NCBI RefSeq assembly: GCF_018139145.2
Contig: NC_059476.1
Coordinates: 14,129,001-14,193,000, forward strand
DNA length: 64,000 bases
Direction of reading: 5' to 3'
From: Gymnogyps californianus
Lineage: Eukaryota > Chordata > Aves > Accipitriformes > Cathartidae
The notes beneath the pieces are model-generated. The model had not been told where the DNA came from. It made no database searches and saw only the letters and a program-made list of their open reading frames with translations. Positions 13,990 through 26,600 of the stretch are shown piece after piece. Position 1 is the stretch's first letter, and every line of letters begins with the position of its first letter. The position numbers and the translations under genes were made by a program.

Positions 13990-14165
13990 TGGGCAGCAGA
14001 GGAATCAGCTGCTTTTATCTCTCTGAGCCCTCGCTCCCCAGCTGGAGAGTGGGACGGCACCTGCCCCCTCACTTCCCAGGGTTGTTCAGAGCGGTCGTTA
14101 ACCTTAAAATTGGTGAAGCACCCAGTCACTGAAGCAGTGAGTGCCACAGAAAAGCCCAGAAGGAA
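13990..14165 (+). mobile_element. MIR-like (CORE/tRNA-derived) SINE remnant
   Basis: The sequence tatctctctgagccctcgct is followed by a 'ctggaaaatgggac' block (ctggagagtgggacggcacc), tgccccctcacttcccaggg, ttgttcagag and gtgccacagaaaagcccaga. This is the order of the amniote MIR-like 3' arm (cctcagtttcccc... taaaatggg... cctcacagggttgtt). Confidence 0.5.
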
Positions 14166-17100
14166 ACTAATTCTGGTGCCAGAGGCAGGTTTGAACAAGC
14201 AGCATCACATGTTGGGCAGCGAGCAGAGACAGAGCTTTGCAACGAGATGGTGGGGCTCTGTATATCCGCTTGCCCCCAGCCTTCCTTCCTTCCCTTAGCA
14301 GCTTTCCTCGGTCTCACTGCTCCTTTCCCTGCTTTGTGCCCACGGGAGCACAAGAGGTGGGGTCTCTGCTCTCTTACTCAGGGAATGCCCTGGCCCAGGG
14401 AGCAGGGCGAGGGCAGGCTTGCGGAGGTGGCCTGCCTGCGATGCGGCGAGGACCATGGCACCCTCCCTCAGGGGGGTCTTTGGAGCCCTGGGACTGCCGC
14501 AAGAGGCTCTGCAGAAGTAGTTAGATGTAAGCCTGCTACCAAGTCTGGACATTGTCTATACTTTGAATGGGAAAAAAATGGCAGGGCCAGAAATTTGGAA
14601 AAGGTTGAAGATTGTTTTGGGAACTTGCTGTTTAAAAACTCATGAATATTTTTTTTTTCCCCATACTTGAAATGTTGCTAAATTTGATGTGTAGATGAAA
14701 CAATGATGTTTCTCTTTCTTAGTCTCCAGCTTGGAAACATTTGGACTCTCTCCCTCTTCCCCACACAAAAGCTGTCTCAGCCAGAGCAGGCATAAATATT
14801 TTTATCAGACTTAAATTGCTTGGGCTGAACTTAAAAGCAAGGGAAAAGAGTGGCTTTGTTATGGGGAAGGCTGGACTGCTCTAGCAGGCAATGCTGCTGG
14901 TTCCACCTGTATTATTTAGTCTTTCCATATTAGCCAGAAAAGCTGTATCTGATGAGATGTGGGAACGCTCTGCCTGTACCACCCTTGCTGCTGTCAAGGC
15001 CAGGCTCCACTGACCTTGGTCACTGAGCATCATTAACCTTAAGCCTTAACTGAGGTTAATATTTGGCTTCATTTTCTGGTGTAAATAGCTACAGTAGCGA
15101 AAGGGCGGTTTTGACCAGGAGAACTTCCTCTGTTCAGGCTGAAAACAGACAGCCTCTTGCAAATTCATGCAACCTGAAGATGTTGTCACTTCCACTTTTC
15201 ATCCTGACTCTCTTCCAGAGGTTGATGCCTGTAGAGTTTGCTGGGGGAAGAGGTTGTGTGTGTGCTTCCTAACCTACTCCTGCAAAATCAGGCGGGGTAG
15301 CCTCGACTGTCAGTGTGACCCAGAATGAATTCAGCTGAGCCAGCCAGTGATGGACTTGGGGATGTCTGGCTTAACCCCTTCTGCTAGCAGAGCTTTGGGG
15401 CAGGTAACCTCTGGAAGCGGTGTGCCCATCGGCAGCTGGGCACGAGAGAGTCTTGAAAGGTACGAGAAGATCCTAAGGAAGCTGACTTCTTTCAGCCTTA
15501 TGCATCTAAGAAGTAATCTGGTAACAGTAAAACATTTCATCCACAGGGACAGAGGTCTAGCAGGGCAGAGCAGCAATGTCATCCTGGTCAAGACTGCAAG
15601 AGGAGGCACCTGGCCCCTGGCCATGTTATTTTTAAGCTTGGAAAGCACACGTGGTCTGCAAGAGCGTAGCACTAAGGAAAGGAACTCGCCAGCGCTTCCT
15701 GCCCTGCCCCAGCAAACTGATAAAGCCCTTTGCAATGCAGGGCGACCCCAGTTTATTTTTAAAATGTGGCCACAGAATAACTGGAACACTCAGCTCTGGG
15801 CATTAATTCAGCTTTAATTCATTGCCTGATGAATTAAAGAGTTAATGTAAATGTAAAAAGGACAAGAAAGGCCCGCAAACCATCTCCAGAGCAATGTCTG
15901 CATAAGGGCATTCATCTATGAAATGTACATGGGATCTAAAAAAAGGGTAGTTAGTAAATGTTACACAGGGAGGGGCACGTAGCGTTATCCTGAGCACCAC
16001 GTGAATTTTCTTGCTGCTTGGACAATGCATCTCAATCCTGTTCCCTTCCCTTGTTATTCCAGTCCCAGCCCTCTTGTAAGCAAAGATAATTGCATGCCGA
16101 AGGATACAGTTCCCCTGTACAGTAAGCGCTCACATTGAGAAAATCTAGGTTCTTGCAATTAAAAGCCAGCAGTTTGTTGTGCAGTAATGATAATAAGGCC
16201 CACTGGGATGGATCTATCTTTATTGCATGCCCTGTGGAGGCATAAATGAGATTGCCAGAGATGTTCTCCTCCTTGCCCAGACACTGGGACAGCAGGATTG
16301 CTGTGGCACCAAAACACACTGGGTTCAGGCCAGGAAGGAGCTATTGCAGGGGGAGGGAATTACAGCTCTCAGCTCCCGGTGCACACATGATGCCTCACCA
16401 TCTCTTGGCTCTCTGTGAAATAGCCTTATTCCCACAGCAGGATGAATTGCTTTGTTGGGAATGAAATTACTCTTTCTGGTCTGATTGATTAGGTATTTTA
16501 TGGATAGACTTTATTTCTGTAACAGAAACCCTTCTCTCTCAAACACACTTTTGAGGCATTAAAGGGGCTGCATTAAGATGTCCCAGCTGGAAGAAGAAAT
16601 ACCCCTGCTTGTCCATCTTGTCCTTCTGATCTCCCTGTGCTAGGACTGAGGAGTGATGTTGCTAGAAAGAGGGACTGGTGAGCTTGCCACGTCTCAGCAG
16701 TGGGTGACAACCTCAGATTGTCCTGCCCTGAGCAGGCGCTTGGGATAGCGATGCCAGCCCTCCAGAAACAGAAATGCCACCTGGGAGGAAACAACCCAGG
16801 CTTTAGCCTGAGCAGCCTCTGGCCCAGACCTCTGGGAGGCCTCGTCAGGGCCAGGTGGATGCCCCAGCAATGGGACTGTGTCCCGGAAAGCGGGGAATTA
16901 AATTATTTCATCATGAGTCCCAAGGCATGGAAAGCATTATTAAGTGTGAGGTCCGAGCAGCAGAGCCAGTAACCACACAAAGCAACTCCAAAACACCATA
17001 GCAGTCGCAGTCATGCCAAGGGCCTGTGCAAGGGGTGACATCTGAGACTGTTGCTGGCACATGGCTGCCTGCGGCAAGCGCCGTGACACCGAGACCTGGG

Positions 17101-18010
17101 GTGTGTCTCACAACCACGTTAAGGTCACTTCAAATAGGAGCGAGCTAGCTGCAAGCACAGCTGTTAAGGGGGTGCCTGGGGGGAGATGGCTTAGATCAAA
17201 GCCATGGTGTTTACTAATGTCTTCCACAGATTAATAGTGAAGTAAGCACCAAAAATAAACAACCCAATGCTTTTAAAACCACTGGGCTAAAGGAAACCCT
17301 TTCTGGTTTAGCAATCTTTCTGTCTCTGCCCTTTTTCCAGGGACCGCAGTCATGAGGCATCCTGGGGGCCAGGAGGATTTGCCAGAGCCTGATCCTGATG
17401 GTGCTGAAAGGCAGGAAGAGCTTTGCCTGTAGTGCCTGCTTAGAAGCACAAAACCGTGCAGGCTTGTTCCCACCCAGGTGCACATACCAGCACTGGCAGT
17501 GAAGATTGCCCTGATCTAAGCTGGCTGTGTGGGTCCCCAGACGTGCATAATGTGGAAGGTGGCCAGGACAGCCCTGCCTATGCCATTGCCACATCTGCAA
17601 CATTAGCCTTATGTTGAGGGAAAGCAGTGCTCATCTCCAGTCCTGCTTTTTTATGCCTGGGGAGGTCCTGCCTGCTTCTTTCCCTTTCAGTTCCAGGGAA
17701 CTTTAAAGGAGGGAGGAAGGATGTGCCCTCCCACAGTGCCCCAACAGCATCACAGTGGGTTGACGGTAGCAAGTGCCTTCACAGTTCTATTCTTCGAAGT
17801 TAATTTGATAAGAGGACACTTTCATCCTCGCCATCTGCTGATAAAGTCTCTTCGGGAAGCTTGGTTGATAACTTGCAGAAACAGGCATGCGCTTAGGACC
17901 TTCTAGACTCTTTTCAAGGCTAGAAAGGATGCCAAAGCTTTTATTCAAATGGGGACTTTCTTTCATTTTTCTTCTTGAGGGAATATACTCTGAATTGTGG
18001 GTCATTCTGC

Positions 18011-18027
18011 CTTTCTTTCTCTTCCAG
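18011..18027 (+). other. ITPRIP: Splice acceptor in front of the ITPRIP coding exon
   Basis: A pure C/T tract (ctttctttctcttccag) ends in AG at 18026-18027, 13 bases before the start codon. It indicates that the 5' UTR is spliced and that sequence to its left is intron. Codons that remain open upstream of it are therefore intronic read-through and not protein. Confidence 0.8.
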
Positions 18028-18040
18028 GGAAGGAACTGCC

Positions 18041-19690
18041 ATGCCCGTGGGAATCTTCCGGGTGTGCCTAGTGGTGATTACAGCTATTGTCAACCACCCG
18101 CTCCTCTTCCCTAAAGAGAATGGCACTGTTCCCGAGAACTCGGAAGAAATCATCCGGAAGATGAAGGAGCGGGAGGAGAGCCTTCGGCTGGAGCAGTTGC
18201 GCTTGGAGCAGGAAATTGCAGACCAGGAAGCCACACAGAAGAATCTGGAAAAGGCTGCAGAGGTAGTGGAGGAAAGCAAAGAGGAAAAGGTCCGATGGGA
18301 TACGTGGACTGCCCTTTCCATGGTCATCTTCCTACTGATCGAGCTCTGGAGGCAGGATTTCCAGGAAGGGATTTGGCAGGACACAGGAGGAGAAGAAGAT
18401 GACATGGCTGTCCTGGGGAAAGCATTTAAAGGTGTGGCCTTCCCTGACAAGGCCGTCTTGGCCAGCTTCTACGAGAAGCGCATCCTGGGTACCACCGGAG
18501 ACATGGCCAGGATGCGGGAGATGGTGGAAGGCTTTGCAGATGACCTGCTGGAAGCCTTGAGGAGTGTTTGTAACCGGGATGCTGACATGGAAGTGGAGGA
18601 CTGCATGGGTGTGGGGAGCATGTATGAGAATTGGAGAGTGCGTAAACCTTTTGTCTGTGATCTGATAGTGCCTTTTGCCCCCCCAGAGCCATACTGTTTT
18701 CGGTCCCAGACCTGGTGCTCTGGCGACTCTTTTCCCCCAGATGAACAAGGTTATGGCACTATCAAGGTATGCAGGGCAGATAAGGATGTGGCAGGTTGCA
18801 TTTGTGACAAGACTAAACTAGGGGAAGATATGCTGTGCCTCCTCCATAGCCAAGTCAATACTACCAGGCCCAGCAGTGAGATGGAAGACCTCCTGTGCTT
18901 CAAAAATACTCAATATCTGGATGCCGACCAAGTCATGAAGTGGTTCCAGATTGCGGTCACCAAGGCCTGGAACAGAATCTCCCACAAGTATGAGTTTGAC
19001 CTCTCCTTCAGCCTCCTGGACTCCCCGGGAGCCCTGAAGATAAAATTTAGGTCAGGGAAATCGATTGCCTTCAACCTCACCCCTGTGGTGCAGTACGAGA
19101 ACTCCGATGTTTACTTCATCTCTCATTTCCCTCGGAGCGGCCTGGCAGCAGACCTCCCCTCCAGCACTCACTGGTTTCTCACCTTTGCAGTGTATGAGAG
19201 GAGGTTCATCCAGCTGGTCTCCAAAATGCTGCCTGCTAATGCCTGCCATGTCAGCTGCCTTCAGATCCTCTCCTTCCTCCATGGGAAGCAGTGCAGCCTC
19301 ACAGGTCCAAGCGGGCTCACCAACTACCACCTGAAGACAGTAATGCTGCATCTTCTGCAGGCACGTTCCAGTCAGGACTGGGCCCCAGAGAAGTTGGAGG
19401 CCCGTCTACAGGACATGCTGAAATTCCTGGAGAAATGTTTGCATGAGAAGAAGCTCTGCCACTTCTTCATTGGCAATGGGAAGGTACCAGCAGAGCTAGG
19501 CTTCCCCATCATATTCCAGAGGGCTGAGCCTCTCAACCTTTTCCGTCCCTTTGTGCTACGCAGGGACGTTTACAGGAAGACAGTGGACACTTTCCACGAG
19601 ATGCTCAGGAACACATCTGCACTGATAAATGAGTACACAGTGCACATTCCCCTTGCACACACCAATGGGATCCATAAGGAATCTCTCTAA
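18041..19690 (+). CDS. ITPRIP: ITPRIP (DANGER), inositol 1,4,5-trisphosphate receptor-interacting protein, single coding exon
   Basis: The frame encodes 549 residues; human ITPRIP has 547 and is similar along its whole length. The family product binds the IP3 receptor and increases its sensitivity to calcium inhibition. It is a single-pass protein of the plasma and outer nuclear membrane. Visible parts are: a hydrophobic N-terminus (residues 4-18); a possible N-glycosylation site NGT (27-29); a charged, Glu/Lys-rich coiled coil (about 35-83); a hydrophobic segment (about 89-103); and a Mab-21-like nucleotidyltransferase-fold region from about 165 to the end. That region includes GSMYENW (192-198), YEFDLSF (317-323), LTGPSGL (420-426) and HFFIGN (474-479). 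The frame stays open upstream to 17975, but the ATG at 18041 is preferred. It lies 14 bases after a strong splice acceptor (polypyrimidine tract, AG at 18026-18027), and MPVGIFRVCLVV matches the family start. The coding region has no intron, as in other vertebrates. The 5' noncoding exon was not located. Confidence 0.97.
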   Translation: MPVGIFRVCLVVITAIVNHPLLFPKENGTVPENSEEIIRKMKEREESLRLEQLRLEQEIADQEATQKNLEKAAEVVEESKEEKVRWDTWTALSMVIFLLIELWRQDFQEGIWQDTGGEEDDMAVLGKAFKGVAFPDKAVLASFYEKRILGTTGDMARMREMVEGFADDLLEALRSVCNRDADMEVEDCMGVGSMYENWRVRKPFVCDLIVPFAPPEPYCFRSQTWCSGDSFPPDEQGYGTIKVCRADKDVAGCICDKTKLGEDMLCLLHSQVNTTRPSSEMEDLLCFKNTQYLDADQVMKWFQIAVTKAWNRISHKYEFDLSFSLLDSPGALKIKFRSGKSIAFNLTPVVQYENSDVYFISHFPRSGLAADLPSSTHWFLTFAVYERRFIQLVSKMLPANACHVSCLQILSFLHGKQCSLTGPSGLTNYHLKTVMLHLLQARSSQDWAPEKLEARLQDMLKFLEKCLHEKKLCHFFIGNGKVPAELGFPIIFQRAEPLNLFRPFVLRRDVYRKTVDTFHEMLRNTSALINEYTVHIPLAHTNGIHKESL

Positions 19691-19975
19691 CCAAAGCCAG
19701 CAGGAAAACACTTGTTCCTCTAAGCACAAGTCCAGAGGGCAGCTTTCTGAAGCCTCCTGAAGGCAACTGACTTTGCCAGTACAGCTTCTTGTCTGCAGCT
19801 GAACCGGTCCTGGGCCATGGTTTCTGCAGTAAGGGAGAGGGGATGGGGGGAGGATAGGGTGAAACTGGAAGTCGTGGTATAAAAGTTTCTGCTCCACTGG
19901 TGTGCTGGCTGGGTTTTATGCAGCTAAGAATATATTTTTCTATTGTGCCTCAGTCATGCTACAGGGGTGGTGAGC

Positions 19976-19981
19976 AATAAA
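19976..19981 (+). terminator. ITPRIP: ITPRIP polyadenylation signal AATAAA (proximal)
   Basis: A canonical AATAAA lies 286 bases after the ITPRIP stop codon. It is followed within 40 bases by a T/G-rich stretch (gcaaacggtggtggtggcc), as expected of a cleavage site near 20000. This would give a 3' UTR of roughly 0.3 kb. Further AATAAA hexamers at 20626-20631 and 22284-22289 could serve longer isoforms; which one is used cannot be told from sequence alone. Confidence 0.6.
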
Positions 19982-20625
19982 TATGACTAATTTATTCAGA
20001 TGCCTGCAATGCAAACGGTGGTGGTGGCCAAATACTTCATTTCCTTTGGAAGGAGGAGATAAGAAAAGGGTGGAGGAATCAGAGACAGGATCTTGGGATT
20101 GCAGGAGCCTGTCTGCTTGCAGACAGCAGGAGCTCTGCGACTGATGGGAAGCGCAACATAAGACTCGGTGCTGAAGTGAGGAGGGTCATGCACAAGACCT
20201 GGACTGGATGGAGATCCTTAAATCAACCACAGCTCTTTAATCAAAAGGGAACTGTAGTCATTAAAAAAAGCCTCCTTGATAGGACTTGCAGCAGTAGTTT
20301 AAATGGCTTGTCCTGTCCTTCAAAAACACCCCTGCACCCTGCACATTTCTTCTCCCTGGGGAGGATGTAGTAGAGCAGGCAGCAGGGTCTGTGTCTTCAG
20401 ACCATTTCATTCGAGTCTTCCATTTTCTTCATGGTAACATGGCTAGTGGGTTATATTCCTGGCCATTTTCCAAGGATAAATGGACAGGAACCTTTTTTAC
20501 CTTAGATAAAAGAGAGAAACACTGTTACTGGGTTCTGGCAGTTTGGTTTATTTGTTTGTTTTCCTTACCTCGGGCAGCAAGGCTGAGAACTGCCAGAGAA
20601 AAAGGACTGCTACAGGTTTTTCTTT

Positions 20626-20631
20626 AATAAA
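20626..20631 (+). terminator. Possible distal ITPRIP polyadenylation signal
   Basis: AATAAA follows a T-rich run (tttttctttaataaaag), about 0.94 kb beyond the ITPRIP stop. It is a candidate distal site only; no downstream element is convincing. Confidence 0.25.
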
Positions 20632-23600
20632 AGAAGCAGTTCTCCAAAATTATCCTGTAATGAAGCCAATCTCAGCAGTCTGGTAGCAGGAGGGAACAAT
20701 CACCCTCCAAATGAGAGTGTGACTCTCCCAGCATGGTTTTAAAGAGGAGGCCAGCAGGATGGCTCTGAGTTAGGAGGAGGGGATGAAAGAGGTGCACATG
20801 TAGCAGAGCTTGGTAGCACTGTATCTGCAGCTGCCTTGTGGTCTGTGTCTCATCCCCTCGGCTCCCAGATACCCAGGCAAAAGCTACCTGTTTGCCTCCA
20901 TACAGGGTCTCCTCAATCCTTTTAAAGACCGCTGCTCTCATGAGACTCTGAGGAGCTGCTGCTAGCAGACTGTAATTTGCTGAGCTGGGAGTGTGATGGG
21001 GAAATGACAGCTTCTGCAGGCTTTCAAGCCAGGAGAGAATCTCGAGGCATGTGCTAAAAAACCCAAGGCAGAAATGGAGGTGCCTGAACTCCCTCAGGAA
21101 GCAGCACGTTAGCGGTGTGCCAGTGGGCTGCCCAGCCCCGGTGAGGTGGCTTTGCTGGCGGAGAGGGCTCAGTAGCTCCTCACCCTCCTTCGTGTGCTTC
21201 ATGCAGGATCCAAGCCAGGGCCTCAGTGCAGATCTGCTTTGTGCTGGTCCTGGAGGCCTGGCCTCCAGTGCTAAGGGGCCTTTCCTACCATTTTCTTACA
21301 CTAGGATTTCCTGCAATGTTTTACACCAGGGCTTCTCTGAATCCTGTTTACAAGAGGGTAGTTGTTGTGGGTGGTGAGACCCATCAGGGATGATATTACC
21401 ATGACTCCACAGGTCCCTTTTTATCAATTCTCTCTATATCAATCACATGCATCAGAGAAAAGATTTAATCCTATATCACTACTAGGGACAGCACACAGCA
21501 TGAGGCTTATTATCCAGCCTGTTGATAAGCAAACTCTCCATAGATGTGTCCTCTACTCCCTTTTCCTGGTAAAAACCATTTCACCACCTTCTTGATGTCT
21601 GCTGTTGTCTGTCCCTCCACCAGTGAGGGACATTTCATGCACAAAGGCAGAGAAAGCTGTAACTCCCATTTCCACACCTGGTTTATAAGAAAGCACAGAT
21701 GGGGACAGGGAACTCTTTGCTCAAATTGCTGCTCCCCTTGGTTTTTATCATCACAGCTATAGGGTGGTTAAGTAATATTTCTGAGCAGAAACTAAGCGGT
21801 AGGAAGCAAAATGGGAGAGAAGAGGCTGGTGGGTAATGCCAGTAGGAAAGTCTTGGATCATCAGTGCTTGCTTCAGCACCCTTGGCGATGAGTGCCTGGG
21901 AGACTGCCAGGGCTGGCAGAGCAACAGGGCAGGACTAATTGCTAACGCTAAAGAGTGCTGTAAGCCCCTGGCTTTCATTAGCACAACCAAGCAAGCCTTC
22001 CCCAGTAGGAAAGAGGGCAGGAAAAATCTCAGGGGACACGGCAAGCAGGTAGTGACAAGCAGAGGTACAGGGAGGGTGGGTGAATACTGGAGCCTGGAGG
22101 CTACATTGGAAGCTGTGCAAGTTGTTTGCAAATGCAAGCAATTTGCCATTTTTACCTGCCCACGTTTACTGCACAGTACCTGTAGGAGATCCAGCTTTGC
22201 ACGGGCTGCCAGCAGGCAGGTCATGCTGAAGCAGTTGTGGTCAAGAGTTGCTTCTAAATGTGCTCCCAGCCCAACCAGAGAGAAATAAAAACTTCTCTGC
22301 CATTTCCTGTCAGGAGTCTAAATTTAGCCTGTCCAAAGAACAGAAACAGATTTGTGACCCAGGTCTCTCAGGAAATGACATTCAGGGTTGAAAAATAACT
22401 TTTATACAAGGTTGAGCAGGGGAAGATGAGAAAAAAAGGCTGTTGAACAGAATAAGGTAACTCCCCTGTTAAAATGTCGGAACAAATCTTTGTAACACCA
22501 GTCCTACGGGCTTGTAAACATGCCTAAACTCATCTTTACACAGCTCCGAGCACTGCTGCTCAGACTCAAAGGGAACCTAAACTGATAAGTGGATTGAATC
22601 TTTTATTCTTCTTTTTCTGTATTTGTATGCCTGTTCTCTCTTAAGCCCAAACTGACCCTGAAGTGTTCCCATGGGGTTTAGTTGAACCCAAGCTGGAGCT
22701 GAACCAAGGAATTTATGGATTTGATTCCCCTGAAAGCAAATTGCTTGGCTTTATTTTCCTACATGCAATATGCCGATTTTGCCCTGAGCATCTTTTAGGA
22801 GGTCTGTTCTGTGCATTTAGGCTGTGAGGGAACCCACTCATACCTATCTGGGGGAGAAGTGCTCTGTGATTATAAGCTGTGCTCCAGTAAGTCTCAGGGC
22901 AGAGATCTTCTTTGTAAGCCATGTACCAGTATATATACCAAAGGTATATACATGTCCTATCTGAGGAGATTTGGGTACACAACATTTCTCTGGATCAGAC
23001 CTCTGCAGTGGTACAAGGAGGCCATGATGTGAAGCACATCATTCTTTGGACTGCCTTGTCTCTCCTGTATTAAATCTTTGCCCACCGAGTACTAGCCATA
23101 TCAGTAAACGGCCACATTCACATTTCATAAAAAAGGTTCATAAGACAGTTCAGCTCCATCAGCTGTCAGCCAGTAAAAATGTCCTAAGACATTTTAGTGC
23201 TGCCCATGTTTAGTTCTGCCTTGATTGAAGTCTGGCTGGGTATTCATAGGAAGCTGCTTTAAAGGGTGGGGGTGGAAGTGGGGTTTTATGGTTTAAAGTG
23301 AATAATGTTCTTTTAAAACCAAACAGCATATGACACGTGAGTAACAAACACACAACATCTCTTTGGTAATGCCTGTATCTCCGTGAGAGATCCTAAGGAA
23401 GGGTAAACTGCCTGTCCTGGACCCCTTTCTTTTGTCTCAGTGCTGTTCTTGCTATTTGCTAACCAAGTAATTTTAACAGATGAACTCCTACTGCCTTCTG
23501 CTGGTTTCCAGCCACTGCCTCCACCCTCAACTTGTGGTTTTAATATTTTATTATAGGCTCTGTCAAAGCAATGGAATTAGTGGTGGCTTGATAGCAGCCA

Positions 23601-26600
23601 CTGATCTACAACATAGCCTCAGGAGCCATTTGCCTTTAGGAAATGACTTGGTCTAAGGTTATTATTGTTGTTTAGGAGCTGAATGTCTTCTAAGGGGAGC
23701 TGTTGGTAGTTCACTCTTTAGTGTGTGGCAATCATAGAATATGGCTTCTCTCTCTCTCTGAGTTGCTCTGCATACAGGTCTTATGGGCATATAAAGATGT
23801 ATTTCAGCAGAGAGATCCAAAACTTTATCCAGTATTCAAGCAGCAGGATTTGGTGCTTGTTCACCAGATGGTTTTAATGCAAAGCCTTTGCAACATTTTC
23901 TCTGTGGTGAAGAAATGAGACTTTACCCACCTGTAACAGCTTAGCTGCTGGTCATTGAGGGGTTAGTTCTCATAGGATCCTACATAGTAAATAGCTTTAT
24001 TTATTACTTGTCTTTTTTTCAGGATTGGGGGTGTGTGTGTAATATGTTAGCTCAGAAGCAAAACTGTAGTATGAAGATCAATCTTGGCAATGCAGCTGAG
24101 ATGGGCAATAACACCAAAACTCTCCGAACTAAGGTCTTCCTTGATTGACAATGCTGTACTCAAACCGCTGCTTTTATAGCAGGACACTGTTGAATCTGTA
24201 TAGATCTTCTCATGCAGCTTTATTTATAATAAAGGAAGTCTTGTGCAAAATCCGAAGTGCGAAGTCTGTTTTGTTTCTAGTTCCCCCCGAAATGTTTCTG
24301 AGAGAGCAGAAGGATGGAGTGGGGATATGCCCAGTGCGATCCTAGCACAGTGAGCACAACAGCAAGATATTCCCTGTGATTTCTGACTGCCTGTAGAAAT
24401 TGTTCCAGAATAAGGTGCAATGTGAACATAAAGTGGAATTCCAGAATAATGCCAGGGATGTCAGACTTCCTGAGAATATGAATCCACAGGAATTCAAAAT
24501 AATTATTCTGGATATCTCTGCTCAAAACCCACCCTTTTGTGGCAAGCCCTAAATATTGCTGGTAGATGTTGCCCTTATTGGCTGAACCAGAAACGTCCTG
24601 AATTTCCAGTTCAGCTAGAGGAATCCTCTTTACCTGCTTGTTTTACAGGTATCCACAGCCAAGTTCCAGCAACCACCCACCACCACTTAGCCTCCTGCTT
24701 AACCCCTTTCCCTGGTTTAAGGGAATGGCACCTCGTTAATATTCTAATGTGCTCTGGCTCTGGAAGGAAATCCAAAGCTAGTTATGAATTCATATAATAA
24801 AACCACCACTGTTTCCTTGGCGACATGTCTTCCAGCCCCACAGAATGCTCTGCACACCTTTAATTAACAACTGCCTTCCGGTGACCACTGGGGCTGAATC
24901 AGCATTGAACAGGTCTGAGAAGCAGCTGGCTTAGGAGTTGCAGCTCAAGTTTACCTAGCCAGGAGTTACAGTTTCCCAGGGTCAACCACACACTGTGGTA
25001 AATGGAGCTTGTGAGTGCTGTGGCCCGGATCATCAGCAGTCTTGGTTGGTTTAGTGCAAATTTGTTATTTAAAATAAATAAATAAAACCCCCAAAATAAA
25101 CCACCATGCTTTAAAGCTCAGTCTGACAAGCTCAGCAACATTTTCTCCATTGAGCTGTTGATTTCCTGGAGCATTTTTTATTGCTTCTGTGTTGCCATGT
25201 AACAGAAGGAGTAACATCAATATAAAATCCTTTTTCAGAAGGGCAATTAGCAGATTCTTGGTCCATGCCATGGCCATTATTACAGTATTATCTGCCATAG
25301 AGTAGGCAGATGTAGAGACAGAGAGAGGTCAACCCCAGCCACTAGAGATTGGTTTTGGCCTCCTCTTCTAGTAGTAAAACAGTTTTCCTCTAGGCTTTGA
25401 TCTGGATTCTTTCTTCAGAGATTCAAATTCTTGTGTCTTCCTTATTTCCAGGCTTTCTTAAAGCCCTGATTCCAATGTGCTTGCTTTCATCAGAAGTCTA
25501 GCAGCCTAGAGTTTTGGCATACAATTATAGCTACACTGCAGTCCAGAAATGTGCTTCCCACACCTGTAGACAATATTCCTAGAGATAGACAAAAGCTCCT
25601 AAGGTAACAACCACCCTGCAGTTCAAACCCTAAATGCGTGCTTTATAGCTGGAGATTTAGCTAGTGCCCATAGACATGGCTACCTGTTTATGTTTGGTTG
25701 GTGTGTAAAGTCACTGTCCTGGGAAGTCCTTCACTCCTTGAGCAAAGGGACAGATCATCCCAAGCTTGGCTAGTGAGCACATGAACTTGAACTGAGAGTA
25801 AACCTCTCAGTCTTGTCCTCTCAGTCTCATCAATATGCAATTGCCTTTCACTTGAAACTGTATTTATAAAAAAAAAAAAAAGGAGTTGCCTTTTATTAAT
25901 GATTGTACCCCACCAGCACAGGATAGGGTTTGTGCACTGAAAGCCCTGCATCATGGACCCAGAAATGGTGTGCATACCAGCCATTCCCTCCCACTGCTGC
26001 ATGGTTAATTGCTCTATGTCATGTTCCAGGTCTCTCTCCCCTTCAACATCCAATTTCTTCTAAAATCAAAACTCCCAGGAGAAACTTCACAAAAAAAGGC
26101 TGATTTTTACTTAGATTTAGAAAGCAGTGCACTCTATTCCAGCTAGAGGCATCTCTAATCTCAGTTTTTATTACAACTTTAAAATAATCCCTGAGAAGAG
26201 AGGTGAATTTGTGGTGGTGTACTTTGACATTTTTTCAGCACATTGAGAATAAATAGCTGAATATGGGGAATTTACACAAAGCGAATCAAGCGTGTTACAT
26301 GCCAGAAAACCTCCAGTAGCTCTTGGCTTCTGATGCTGTCAGGCCTATGATGTGGGAGGGCGAGTGCAAGATTAAAACAACGAACACATAGCAGAGTGAA
26401 TATCTCCACTGCCCTAGTTTAGTAGATGATCAGACCTTAAAGACCTGGGCATTTTCACTTCCAATACCCATATGTTGTTTAAATGTTTTAGATGGCAGAA
26501 GCTGACTCAATAATTATGGGGAGAGGTCTTAGGCATTTACAATTTCTCTTTTGGGGCAAGATACAAATAACATTTACCTCCTTCTCCCTTATTGTCCAAT

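Larger units (their letters stand above)
1..18010. other. Noncoding region left of the ITPRIP coding exon; no gene recognised
   Basis: Scanning both strands gave only short, overlapping frames with no recognisable domain and no chain of exons. There is no CpG island, so the ITPRIP promoter is not obvious here and may lie outside the window. The right part should be ITPRIP first intron, because the coding exon starts at a splice acceptor. Supported content is limited to the simple repeats, an old CR1 piece near 5.3 kb and a MIR-like piece near 14.1 kb. The 9.2-18 kb part is the more GC-rich. Confidence 0.6.

Noticed and set aside
17975..18040. In-frame 22-codon N-terminal extension of ITPRIP
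   Set aside because: It lies across the splice acceptor at 18026-18027 and is not found in the family; it is intronic read-through.
22929..22951. AT-rich stem-loop (tatataccaaaggtatata)
   Set aside because: An eight-base stem of alternating TA is expected by chance in simple AT sequence, and no hairpin RNA features surround it.
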